From assembly GCA_049318625.1 (NCBI GenBank), contig JBMOGA010000069.1, positions 1 through 18,175 of the forward strand: DNA of 18,175 bases, in the 5' to 3' direction. Origin of the DNA: JBMOGA01 sp049318625 (GTDB lineage: Bacteria; Pseudomonadota; Alphaproteobacteria; Rhizobiales; Hyphomicrobiaceae). The translations under genes and the position numbers were made by a program. Within the stretch, counting starts at the first letter, position 1. The number at the start of each line of letters is the position of its first letter. Of the stretch, positions 6,817 through 15,300 are shown piece after piece. The notes under the pieces are model-generated. The model was not told the DNA's origin and did no database searches. It saw only the letters and a program-made list of their open reading frames with translations.

Positions 6817-8181
6817 TTACCCGGCCACCAGCCGCTCGCGGGAGAGCCGCTTGCCGAGTTCCACCGCCGGTTGGTCGAACGGATCGACCCCGAGTAGCCG
6901 GCCGGCCAGGATCGTCTCCATCATGAAGTGCATCAGGAGCGCCCCGACGGTCGGTGCCGTGACGTCGGCGACATCGAACATGCGAACCGGGCGCCCGGCT
7001 TGGATCAGCGCGGCCGGCACGCCCGAAGCCTGCGACGCGACCAGGTCGCCGACCGTTCGCCCGGCCATCTCGGAAAGCCCCGCACGAGCCGCCAGTGCGG
7101 GATCGACGCGCGGCCCCTGCCCCGCCGTCGGAAGCCGCAGCACGGTGATCAGGTGATCACGCGGCCCGTCCATGAAGAGCTGGAGTTGACTGTGCTGGTC
7201 GAGCGGACCGAGGCACGCGATGGGCGAGGTGCCCTCGCCCTGCTTGCCGAGACTTTCGGCCCACAATTGCACGAACCAATGTGAGAACCGGTTGAGACGG
7301 TCGGCATAGGGCATCATCACCTGAATGCCGACCCCGCGCTCCTTTGCGAGTCCGATCGCCACCGCGGCACCGAGCGCCGGCGCGAACGTCGCCGCCGGCC
7401 CGCCCGCCAGCAGCGCATCGACGAGACGTGCCGCGCCAGCCCGGATCGCCCGCGCATCGAACCCGCGCGCCAGTGCCGGCAGCAGACCGACATTGGTGAG
7501 CACCGAGTACCGGCCGCCAATCCCGGTGTGATGATCGAGAACTGGCACGCCGAATCCCTCGAGAAGCTGGCGCAGCCCGTTGGTCCGCCCCGCGACTGCC
7601 GGCTCAGTCAGCCCGAGAAAAAGCTCGGGCAGCCGTGCGCCGAGCCCGGCTTTCTGCACCCGCTCGATCGCCACCAGCGCCTGCGTGAGCGTCTCGGACG
7701 TGTTGCCCGACTTGGAGGTCACCACGAAGCGCGTGGTCGCCGGATCGAGCGACGCTATCGCGCGCCCCAGAATGTCGGGGTCCAGGTTGTCGTAGAACCG
7801 GATGCGCGGCCGCCGGCGCTGATCCTCGTCGGCGGCACCGGGCAGGTTCCATCCGGCCACCTGCGCGAGCGTCTGTCCGCCGAGGCCGGACCCTCCGGTG
7901 CCGAAGAAGACGATGACCGAGGCCCCGCGCGACAGCCGGTCGAGCGCGGTGGCAGCCGCATCGATGTCGGCGGTGTCCCGCACGATCGACAGCAGCGGCA
8001 ATCGGCCGGTGCGCGCGTCCTCGCGCAACTCATCCAGACCCGGCTGCACCTTGTCGAGCCACAGCGCAAGCGTCGCAGGGTCCAAGCCATGCGCGCCGAT
8101 CGCGTCGTTCAGACACCCCGCGACCGACATGCCGAAGGCCCCGGCAATGGCAGCGCCGTCACGGTGAGGCAGGGCGGACAT
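6817..8181 (-). CDS. pgi: Glucose-6-phosphate isomerase, short form
   Basis: A 454-residue cytoplasmic enzyme interconverting glucose-6-phosphate and fructose-6-phosphate. It has the double SIS-domain layout: FFGTGGSGLGG (92-102), TSKSGNTSET (155-164, phosphate-binding loop), GIGGRYSVLTNVGLLPA (220-236) and WAESLGK (307-313, catalytic Glu309). DQHSQ (328-332) and the C-terminal DPFDQPAVELGK with Lys444 complete the active site. At 454 residues it is the compact Bacillus-like length rather than the roughly 550-residue form of E. coli. The start at 8181 is chosen because CGGAGG lies 9 bases upstream; an in-frame ATG at 8241 would add 20 residues with no family similarity. It follows the M16 genes after about 100 bases and precedes mutL by 7 bases. 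Confidence 0.95.
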   Translation of the reverse strand: MSALPHRDGAAIAGAFGMSVAGCLNDAIGAHGLDPATLALWLDKVQPGLDELREDARTGRLPLLSIVRDTADIDAAATALDRLSRGASVIVFFGTGGSGLGGQTLAQVAGWNLPGAADEDQRRRPRIRFYDNLDPDILGRAIASLDPATTRFVVTSKSGNTSETLTQALVAIERVQKAGLGARLPELFLGLTEPAVAGRTNGLRQLLEGFGVPVLDHHTGIGGRYSVLTNVGLLPALARGFDARAIRAGAARLVDALLAGGPAATFAPALGAAVAIGLAKERGVGIQVMMPYADRLNRFSHWFVQLWAESLGKQGEGTSPIACLGPLDQHSQLQLFMDGPRDHLITVLRLPTAGQGPRVDPALAARAGLSEMAGRTVGDLVASQASGVPAALIQAGRPVRMFDVADVTAPTVGALLMHFMMETILAGRLLGVDPFDQPAVELGKRLSRERLVAG

Positions 8182-8190
8182 CGCGTTCTT

Positions 8191-8195
8191 CCTCC
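8191..8195 (-). promoter_or_regulatory. Ribosome binding site deciding the pgi start
   Basis: GGAGG on the minus strand, 9 bases before the ATG at 8181. It supports the short start over the in-frame ATG at 8241. Confidence 0.65.
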
Positions 8196-8270
8196 GGAAA
8201 CCCGGTTGCGCTGCCAAAAAGGGGCAGCTGTTGCCAGCCACCCCTAGCGGAGTCTCGAAACCTTGCCCAG

Positions 8271-8284
8271 CCGCCGAGCGGCGG
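8271..8284 (-). other. Small GC hairpin directly after the M16 partner gene
   Basis: CCGCC and GGCGG flank a 4-base loop, immediately after the stop codon of the M16 gene on the minus strand. There is no T-run after it. It could slow the polymerase or protect the upstream mRNA between the M16 genes and pgi, but 5-bp GC stems are frequent in DNA this rich in GC. Confidence 0.25.
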
Positions 8285-9670
8285 TCAGGACCGCCGCTGC
8301 AGCCCTTTCGGCTTGCCGACCACCATCACGATCAGGTTGTCGGTGTCGAGGAGGCGCTTGGCCACCCGTTTCACGTCGGCCAATGTCACAGCATCGACCT
8401 CCTTGTTCCGGCGGTCGACGTAGTCGATGCCGAGATCCTCCTGGTAGATGCCGAGCAGTTGATTGGCGATCTTCGCGTTGGTGTCGAAGCGCAAAGCATA
8501 CGAGCCGGTGAGATAACTCTTGGCGTTGGCCAATTCATCGGCCGTCGGACCGTCGTTGGCCATCCGCGTCAACTCGCCCCGGATCACGTCCAGGGACTGC
8601 GCGATCTCCTCGTTCTTGGTGGCCACGCCACCGGCGAAGATCGACGTGTGCTTGAACGGTGCGATATAGCTGTAGACCGAATACGCGAGCCCACGCTTCT
8701 CGCGGACCTCCTCCATCAGCCGTGACGCGAACCCGCCGCCGCCCAGGATCTGGTTCATCACGAATGCGGCGATGAAGTCCGGGTCCTTGCGCTTCATGGC
8801 CCCGAGACCGAACAGCGCCACCGACTGCGGCACGTTCATCTCGACCACCTCGACGCGGGCACCCTTCTGCGGAACCGCGTACGCGATCGGATCTAACCGC
8901 GCCTTCGCCGGTAGGCCTCCGAAAATCTTGTCGAGCATCAGGCCGAGCGCCTTGGCATCGATGTCGCCGACCGCCACCACGCGCAAGGTGTCACGGGCGA
9001 ACACCCGCTTGGTGAAGGCGGCGAGGTCATCGCGGGTGATGGCACGGATGGTTTCCAGTGACCCGGACGGCGAGCGCCCATAGGGATGATCGGGAAACGC
9101 GGTCCGGTACCAAGCCTTGTCGGCCACGCGGTCCGGATCCTTGGCGGCGAACGCCAAGCTCGACTCGATCTGGCTGCGCACCCGCTCAACCGCATCCGCA
9201 TCGAAACGCGGTGACGTCAGTGCGAGCCGCAACAACTCGGCCGCCGCATCGCGGTTGGCGGTCAGTGTCTCGAAGCTCCCGTAGAAGGCATCGCGCGCAT
9301 CGTTGAAGGACAGCCGCATGGCGATATCCTCGACGCGCTTCTGGAAGCCCAGCGCATCGAGATCGCCCGCGCCTTCGTCCAGCATACCCGACAGGAAATT
9401 GGCCAGGCCTTCCTTGCCGACCGGATCCTGCGACGACCCGCCGTCGAACAGGAAGCGCATCGCCAGCAGCGGCACCTTCGGCTCCTCGACGAGCCATGCC
9501 TCGATGCCGCCCGGGCTCGTGACCTTCTGGATCTTCATGGCTTCGGCCCGGCCTGCGAGGGGGTCAATGGATTGAACGACGAAGGCGAACGCCAAGCCAA
9601 GCGCAAACAACGCCTGACGGGCCACGCGCCACAGCAATGGCCGGGAGGGAAGCAGGAACGAACGGATCAC
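8285..9670 (-). CDS. M16 family peptidase-like protein, non-catalytic partner subunit (exported)
   Basis: A 461-residue M16B-type (insulinase/processing-peptidase) protein. The N-terminus has positively charged residues, a hydrophobic core (about 18-34) and a likely signal-peptidase site after AEA (42-44), pointing to the periplasm. The zinc motif HxxEH is missing: the aligned segment reads NFLSG (91-95). The C-terminal half keeps EKRGLAYSVYS, with the Arg326/Tyr330 pair that in two-subunit M16 enzymes is provided by the non-catalytic subunit. GDIDAK (235-240) and GGGGFASRLMEEVRE are also family-typical. The start is GTG at 9670, six bases after GGAG. The gene begins 15 bases after the stop of the catalytic M16 gene, so the two are almost certainly co-transcribed and form a heterodimer. 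Natural substrates are unknown. Confidence 0.9.
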   Translation of the reverse strand: MIRSFLLPSRPLLWRVARQALFALGLAFAFVVQSIDPLAGRAEAMKIQKVTSPGGIEAWLVEEPKVPLLAMRFLFDGGSSQDPVGKEGLANFLSGMLDEGAGDLDALGFQKRVEDIAMRLSFNDARDAFYGSFETLTANRDAAAELLRLALTSPRFDADAVERVRSQIESSLAFAAKDPDRVADKAWYRTAFPDHPYGRSPSGSLETIRAITRDDLAAFTKRVFARDTLRVVAVGDIDAKALGLMLDKIFGGLPAKARLDPIAYAVPQKGARVEVVEMNVPQSVALFGLGAMKRKDPDFIAAFVMNQILGGGGFASRLMEEVREKRGLAYSVYSYIAPFKHTSIFAGGVATKNEEIAQSLDVIRGELTRMANDGPTADELANAKSYLTGSYALRFDTNAKIANQLLGIYQEDLGIDYVDRRNKEVDAVTLADVKRVAKRLLDTDNLIVMVVGKPKGLQRRS

Positions 9671-9685
9671 GGGTTTCTCCAGTCA

Positions 9686-11086
9686 TCAGCTGCGGCTCGG
9701 GCGAGCCGGGCTCGGCTCGACCCGTGCGGAATCGGCCGCCACCGGGATCAGTCGCCCGGTCACCGACCGGCGGATATCGAATTGAGAACGGGCCGCGGCA
9801 TTCACTTGGTCGAGCGTCACACTCGCAATCCGCGCCGGCCAAGCCTCCACGTCCGCAACCGCCCGTCCGACGATCAGCGACCAGCCGTAACGCCGTGCCA
9901 ACGTCGCCTGATTGTCGCTCTCGTAGACGTACTCTGCGAGATACGTGGTTTTCGCCCGGGCGAGTTCTTCCTCGGTGACGCCCTTCGCCGCGACGTCGGC
10001 GAGCACGGCATCGAGCCCCGCTTCGACCTTGTCGAGCGATACGCCTTCGGCTGGAACCGCGTGAAGGCCGATCTTGCCGTAATCCATCCCGTGACCGGAA
10101 TACCACCCGCCGGCGCTGGACGCGATCTTGTCCTCGGACACGAGCTTCTGGTACAGGCGGCTCGTCGATCCAGCCCCCACGATCTTCATGAGCAGATCGA
10201 GTGCCTCCGCCTCTTGCGGCGCCGCCGTCCGGTAGCTCGGCGCCAAGTAATTGCGCTGCAACGACGGCTTGCCGGCACGCGCATCCTTGAGTTCGACGCG
10301 ACGGGGCGAGCGGTGCTCGGGCTCGAGAGGCCGCTCACGTGTCGCCGTCACCGCCGGGTTCGCCGGGATGCGCCCATAGGTCGCCTCGGCCAGCGATTTC
10401 ACCTCATCGGGCGTGACATCGCCGGACACCACGAGCACGGCGTTGTTCGGCGCGTAGAACCGCTTGTAAAACGTCAGCGCATCCTGCCGCGACAGCTTGG
10501 CCATCTCATGCTCCCAGCCGATCACCGGGATGCGATAGGGATGATTGAGGTAGAGCGCCGCCCCCATCTGCTCGTCGAGGATCGCGGACGGGTTGTTGTC
10601 GACCCGCGACCGGCGCTCCTCGAGAATGACGTTGCGCTCCGTCAGCACCTCGGGCTCGTCGAGCCGGAGGTTGATCATCCGATCGGCTTCCATTTCCATC
10701 ACCTGCCGCAGCCGGTCCTTCGCGACGCGCTGGAAGTAAGCCGTCGCGTCCTGGCTGGTGAAGGCGTTGTCCTGCCCGCCGAGCCGCGACACGATCTTCG
10801 AGAACTGGCCGGCGGGGATCTTGTCGGTCGCCTTGAACATGAGGTGCTCGAGGAAGTGCGCGATGCCCGAATGGCCGGGCGGTTCATCGGCGGCACCGAC
10901 CCGATACCAGGCCATGTGCGTCACAACCGGCGCCCGGTTGTCGGGAATGACCACGACATGCAGACCGTTGGCGAGCCTGAATTCGGTGGCGCGGACACCG
11001 CTCTGAGCGAGCGACATGGGAGCGCTGAAGGCGAGCAACATGGCGAGACCCATCAGGGTGAGAGCGAGCCGACGAAGGACGGGCAT
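9686..11086 (-). CDS. M16 family zinc peptidase, catalytic subunit (exported)
   Basis: A 466-residue M16B metallopeptidase. The zinc site is intact: HFLEH at 77-81 and a downstream Glu about 75 residues on (Glu156/157 in VILEE). TSQDATAYF (110-118) and SGDVTPDE are family-typical. The C-terminal half lacks the RGLAY segment; the aligned part reads DKIASSAGG, so the Arg/Tyr pair must come from the adjacent partner protein. The N-terminus MPVLRRLALTLMG, followed by a hydrophobic stretch ending near SLA/Q (25-27), is a good Sec signal peptide. The ATG at 11086 is preferred because it gives a standard signal peptide; an in-frame ATG at 11113 would add nine polar residues. Both have weak ribosome sites, so the start is uncertain. 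A 179-base gap separates it from the lipoprotein gene. Confidence 0.93.
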   Translation of the reverse strand: MPVLRRLALTLMGLAMLLAFSAPMSLAQSGVRATEFRLANGLHVVVIPDNRAPVVTHMAWYRVGAADEPPGHSGIAHFLEHLMFKATDKIPAGQFSKIVSRLGGQDNAFTSQDATAYFQRVAKDRLRQVMEMEADRMINLRLDEPEVLTERNVILEERRSRVDNNPSAILDEQMGAALYLNHPYRIPVIGWEHEMAKLSRQDALTFYKRFYAPNNAVLVVSGDVTPDEVKSLAEATYGRIPANPAVTATRERPLEPEHRSPRRVELKDARAGKPSLQRNYLAPSYRTAAPQEAEALDLLMKIVGAGSTSRLYQKLVSEDKIASSAGGWYSGHGMDYGKIGLHAVPAEGVSLDKVEAGLDAVLADVAAKGVTEEELARAKTTYLAEYVYESDNQATLARRYGWSLIVGRAVADVEAWPARIASVTLDQVNAAARSQFDIRRSVTGRLIPVAADSARVEPSPARPSRS

Positions 11087-11186
11087 GAGCACAAATTCCG
11101 GATTGTCTGCCATTTACCAATTTTGGTGGGCGAGCGACGGGCCGAGCAGTTCCACACCACCGACGTTCACCGAGAAGCTGCTGCCG

Positions 11187-11192
11187 TGTCAA
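11187..11192 (-). promoter_or_regulatory. Possible -35 element upstream of the M16 pair
   Basis: A perfect TTGACA on the minus strand lies in the 179-base gap before the catalytic M16 gene, about 100 bases upstream of its ATG. At 16-18 bases spacing I see no good -10 (best is TGAACG), so the promoter is only suggested by the gap and this hexamer. Confidence 0.2.
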
Positions 11193-11265
11193 ATGACAAC
11201 GGCTTCATGTTCTGGGCGCAAGGAAGGCCACAGCGGAAATTGGGTACCATGAGCGGATGAAGCTG

Positions 11266-11721
11266 TTAGCGGCCGGGTTCGCGCATCTCGCGAACCTCAC
11301 CACTGAGGCCGAACAGCCCGAGCACCGAAGGATCGCAACGACCAGCCGGACCCTGCGTCGGCGAGTCGTCACCCATTGCCCTCTTGCGCTGGATGGCCTT
11401 CGCGCAATACTCGGCGTGCTGTTTCTTTACCACGTCGTTTTGCTGCCGCTTGCGCTCCTCAGGATCCAGAGGCCACGCCGCATTGCCGACGGCAACCTCC
11501 GTTCCGGGCGGCGGCAGCGCATCCGTACGCGGCGGCAACACCAAGCCAGCACGCTGCGGAACCACCGGCTCTTTGGTCCTGGCCGAGTTGGAGCCGATGC
11601 CCATGGCGTCGAAAATACCACCGTTGAGTTCGACGCCATCGAACCCCCCGCAGCCGGTCAAACCGAAAGCCATCAGGGCCGCCACGAAGGCGCGTGCACG
11701 ATTGGGTCGGATCACCAGCAT
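11266..11721 (-). CDS. Small predicted lipoprotein, function unknown
   Basis: A 151-residue protein. After the charged MLVIRPNRARA comes a hydrophobic stretch and the lipobox LTGC with Cys24, the predicted lipidated residue after signal peptidase II cleavage. Residue +2 is Gly, with no inner-membrane retention Asp, so outer-membrane sorting is plausible. The mature part has VELNGGIFDAMGIG (30-43), a Pro-rich RAGLVLPPRTDALPPPG (57-73), and a basic, Gln/Lys-rich probable helix (88-116). The pattern resembles small alphaproteobacterial lipoproteins next to lspA, possibly the DUF3035/BamF-like group linked to outer-membrane assembly; this rests on memory and is tentative. The ATG at 11721 has AGAGGTG seven bases upstream, and a longer start at 11847 would bury the signal peptide. 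It lies between lspA, whose product should process it, and the M16 pair. Confidence 0.75.
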   Translation of the reverse strand: MLVIRPNRARAFVAALMAFGLTGCGGFDGVELNGGIFDAMGIGSNSARTKEPVVPQRAGLVLPPRTDALPPPGTEVAVGNAAWPLDPEERKRQQNDVVKKQHAEYCAKAIQRKRAMGDDSPTQGPAGRCDPSVLGLFGLSGEVREMREPGR

Positions 11722-11728
11722 CCCCGGC

Positions 11729-11735
11729 CACCTCT
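11729..11735 (-). promoter_or_regulatory. Ribosome binding site deciding the lipoprotein start
   Basis: AGAGGTG on the minus strand, 7 bases before the ATG at 11721. It places the lipobox Cys at residue 24, the normal distance, and rejects longer starts. Confidence 0.65.
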
Positions 11736-11785
11736 TGCTGTCTCGAATCCCGCACAGCTTCGACCCAGAAGACAAGTTATTGAGG

Positions 11786-12331
11786 CTATTGTGGGTCGCG
11801 ACTCGGAAACACCGAGTCATATAGCAGGCAGGCAACACCAGCGACAATCGCCACGTCCGCGATGTTGAAAACGTACCAATAGAAGCCGAGCGCGTGCAGC
11901 GAGAAGAAATCCGCTACGCCGCCGAGATGCAACCGATCGAGCGCATTCCCCACGGCGCCACCGATGATGAACCCGATGCCCGCCGCCATCACCCGGTTGG
12001 TCGCACCCCGCGCCAACCAGACCGTGAGGGCGGCGGCCGCGACCAGCGCGAAGGTGGCCAGCATCCATTGGCCGCCATGACCGTCCTGGTTGAGCAGACC
12101 ATAACTGATGCCCGTGTTGATCACGTAGACGAGATCGAGGAACGGGCCGACCTCGACCCGCCCTTTCTCACCGATCCGATAGATCGCGATCATCCAGTAT
12201 TTGTGACCTTGATCGATCAGGAATGTCAGTGCCGCCAGGCCCAGTCCGAGCGCCGACCAGCGACCCCACAGCCAGCCGCCGAGCCCCGGTCCGGCCTCGC
12301 CAGTCCCCGGGGGCTGCCCCGTCTCGCTCAT
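11786..12331 (-). CDS. lspA: Lipoprotein signal peptidase (signal peptidase II)
   Basis: A 181-residue inner-membrane aspartyl protease that removes the signal peptide from diacylglyceryl-modified prolipoproteins. Four membrane helices are visible. The conserved blocks are FLIDQGHKYW (37-46), VINTGISYGLL (70-80), GGAVGNALDRL (124-134, catalytic Asp132) and VFNIADVAI (154-162, catalytic Asp159). NTGISYG is a mild variant of the usual NxGxAFG. Residues 1-20 are a Gly/Pro-rich N-terminal extension. The ATG at 12331 forms ATGA with the ileS stop, so translation is probably coupled; ileS-lspA is a common bacterial pairing. The lipoprotein gene that follows 64 bases later is a likely substrate. Confidence 0.95.
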   Translation of the reverse strand: MSETGQPPGTGEAGPGLGGWLWGRWSALGLGLAALTFLIDQGHKYWMIAIYRIGEKGRVEVGPFLDLVYVINTGISYGLLNQDGHGGQWMLATFALVAAAALTVWLARGATNRVMAAGIGFIIGGAVGNALDRLHLGGVADFFSLHALGFYWYVFNIADVAIVAGVACLLYDSVFPSRDPQ

Positions 12332-15300
12332 GCGACGAGCCGCCCGGCCGCGATCAACTCCCGCACCGCCCTGGCGTCGCGCGGTGACAACTCGGGATAG
12401 TCCGCATCGCTGCCGACATCCCGGCCAATCCGCCACGAGCGGGCGCACTTGCGGCCCTCGGCCCGTTGCGGCACAACGCCGACGCCCGGCACGTCATCGA
12501 GCGTGAAGGCGCTGGCTGGTGCCGCCCCTGCGACCAGCGTGGCACCGCTGGTGATCGCCACTTCCGCCAGATCCACGCCATCGAGGGCCGCGCGAACGGC
12601 CGCATCGGCGATGTACACCTCGGGCGCGGCCTCCAGGCTCGACCCGAGCCGTTTTGCGGCCCGCTCGAGTTCGAGCGCTCCCGTCACCACACGGCGGACC
12701 CGGCGGATCGTCTCCCACTTCGCCGCCAGCGCCTCATCCCGCCAGCCGGCCGGAATGACCGGGAACGTCTCGAGATGCACCGACCCTTGGGCATCCCCAT
12801 GCCGGGCGAGCCACGCCTCGTCGCAGGTGAACGACAGGATCGGCGCGAGCCAGATCGTCGTATGCTGGAAGAGAGCGTCGATGACTGTCAGCGCCGCCTT
12901 TCGCGTCGTGCTCGACAGCGGCTCGCAGTAGAGGGCGTCCTTGCGGATGTCGAAATAGAAGGCCGACAGGTCGGCGTTCATGAACTGCGACAGCGCCGCC
13001 ACGACCTTGCGATAGTCGTAGGCGGCATAGGCGGTGCGGATCTCGCCGTCGAGTTCGGCCAGCCGGTGAAGCATCAGCCGCTCGAGTTCCGGCATGGCCG
13101 CCACACCCACCCGATCCGCCTCAGTGAAGTGCGCGAGCGCGCCCAGCATCCAGCGGGTGGTATTGCGCAGCTTGCGGTAGGTTTCGACGAAGGTCTTGAG
13201 GATCTCGGGCCCGATCCGCAGATCGTCGGAATAGTCCGATGCGCCGACCCACAGCCGCAGGATGTCGGCGCCCGAAGTCTTGATGACGTCCTGCGGCGCC
13301 ACCGTGTTGCCGAGCGACTTCGACATCTTCTGCCCCTTCTCGTCGAGCACGAAGCCGTGCGTCAGCACGACGTCGTAGGGGGCACGGCCGCGCGTGCCGC
13401 AGCTCTCGATGAGAGAGGACTGGAACCAGCCGCGGTGCTGGTCCGAGCCTTCGAGATACATGACGCGGTCCTTGCCGCCGTCGACTTGCCTGTGAATACC
13501 GGCGAGGCTCGGGAAATTCTTGGCATCCTCGAGCACGAAGGCGTGCGTGGAGCCTGAATCGAACCAAACCTCGATGGTGTCGCGCACTTGCTGCCAGTGC
13601 GACAGGTCGTCGACCAACCCGCCGAGGAACCGCTCCTTGGCGCCCTCCTCGAACCAGGCGTCGGCGCCCTTCTCGGTGAAGGCGGCCACGACGCGCGCGA
13701 TGTACTCCGCCGACTTGGCGAACTTGGCGCTCGGGATGATCTCGTCCGTCTCCGGATTGCGGAACACGGTCATCGGCACGCCCCAGGCGCGCTGGCGCGA
13801 GATCACCCAGTCTGGTTTGGCGTCGATCATGCCGCGGATGCGGTTCTGACCCGTTTGCGGCACCCACTCCGTCTCGGCGATGGCCTTGAGCGCGGTCGCG
13901 CGGATGGTACGCTGCCCGGCCGACGTCACGGCGTCGATCGGTTTGTCCATCGCGATGAACCACTGCGGCGTGTTACGGAAGATCACCGGCTTCTTCGAGC
14001 GCCAGGAATGCGGGTACTGATGCTTGAGCCGGCCGCGCGCGATCAGCGCGTTGGCCGCGACCAGAGCCTTGATCACGGCATCGTTGGCGTCACCCTTGTC
14101 ACCCTTGTCGGTGATGACCTGTTTACCCTCGAAACCGGGCGCGTCCTTGGTGAAGCGACCGTCGGCGTCCACCGTAAACGGAATCGTTGCGTCGATACCC
14201 CGCACGGCCAGCAATTGCCCGCTCGCCATCCAGATCTCGAAGTCTTCGCGGCCATGCCCGGGGGCAGTGTGTACGAAGCCCGTGCCGGCATCGTCCGTGA
14301 CATGGTCACCGTCGAGCAGAGGAACGAAGAATTGATACCCTCCCGCAAGGTCACGCAGCGGATGAGTACAGCTGGCGCCGGCGATCTGGGCGGGCTTGAC
14401 ATCGAACCGCCTCTCGAAGGCGTCCACCTTGGCCGCTTTCATCACATCGGCTGCGAGTTTGTCGGCAAGCACCAGCTTGTCGCCCACCCTGGCCCAATTG
14501 TTCTCGGGCGACTGTGTAACTTCGTAGAGACCGTAGGCGATCTTGGACGAGAAGCTGATCGCGCGGTTGCCGGGGATCGTCCAGGGTGTCGTCGTCCAGA
14601 TGACGACAGCGGCACCATTGATGTTGTTTGCCCCGTCGTCGGCCGACACGACCACCGGAAACTTCACGAACACCGTATCGCTCTGATAGTCGTGATACTC
14701 GACCTCTGCCTCGGCGAGCGCGGTCTTCTCGACGACCGACCACATGACGGGCTTGGAGCCGCGGTAGAGCGCGCCGTTCATCGCGAACTTCATCAGTTCG
14801 TTGGCGATCGCCGCTTCGGCCGGAAACGCCATCGTCGTATAGGGATGCGCCCAGTCACCGATCACACCGAGCCGCTTGAACTCCTCGCGCTGCACGCCGA
14901 GCCAGTGCGTCGCGAACTGCCGGCACTCCTCGCGGAACTCGTTGACCGGCACCTCGTCCTTGTTGCGGCCCTTGGCGCGGTACTGCTCTTCGATCTTCCA
15001 CTCGATCGGCAGACCGTGGCAGTCCCAACCCGGCACGTAATTGGAATCCCGGCCCAGCATCTGCTGCGAGCGCACCACCATGTCCTTGAGGATCTTGTTG
15101 AGCGCGGTGCCGATGTGGATGTTGCCGTTGGCATAGGGCGGGCCATCGTGCAGCACGAACTTGGTCCGGCCCTTGGCCGACTCCCGCAGCTTGGCGTAGA
15201 GGTCGATCTCGGCCCAGCGCGCCAGGATCTTCGGCTCCATCTCGGGCAGGCCGGCGCGCATCGGAAAGTCGGTTTTAGGCAGGAACAGCGTCTCGCTCCA

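Noticed and set aside
8210..8228. Inverted repeat GCTGCC/GGCAGC with a 7-base loop upstream of pgi
   Set aside because: Six base pairs only, on the 5' side of the pgi ribosome site. It could be a leader hairpin, but chance is as likely.
9572..11260. Plus-strand open frame of 562 codons opposite the M16 genes
   Set aside because: Antisense to two well-supported peptidase genes, with Arg/His-rich composition and no family resemblance.
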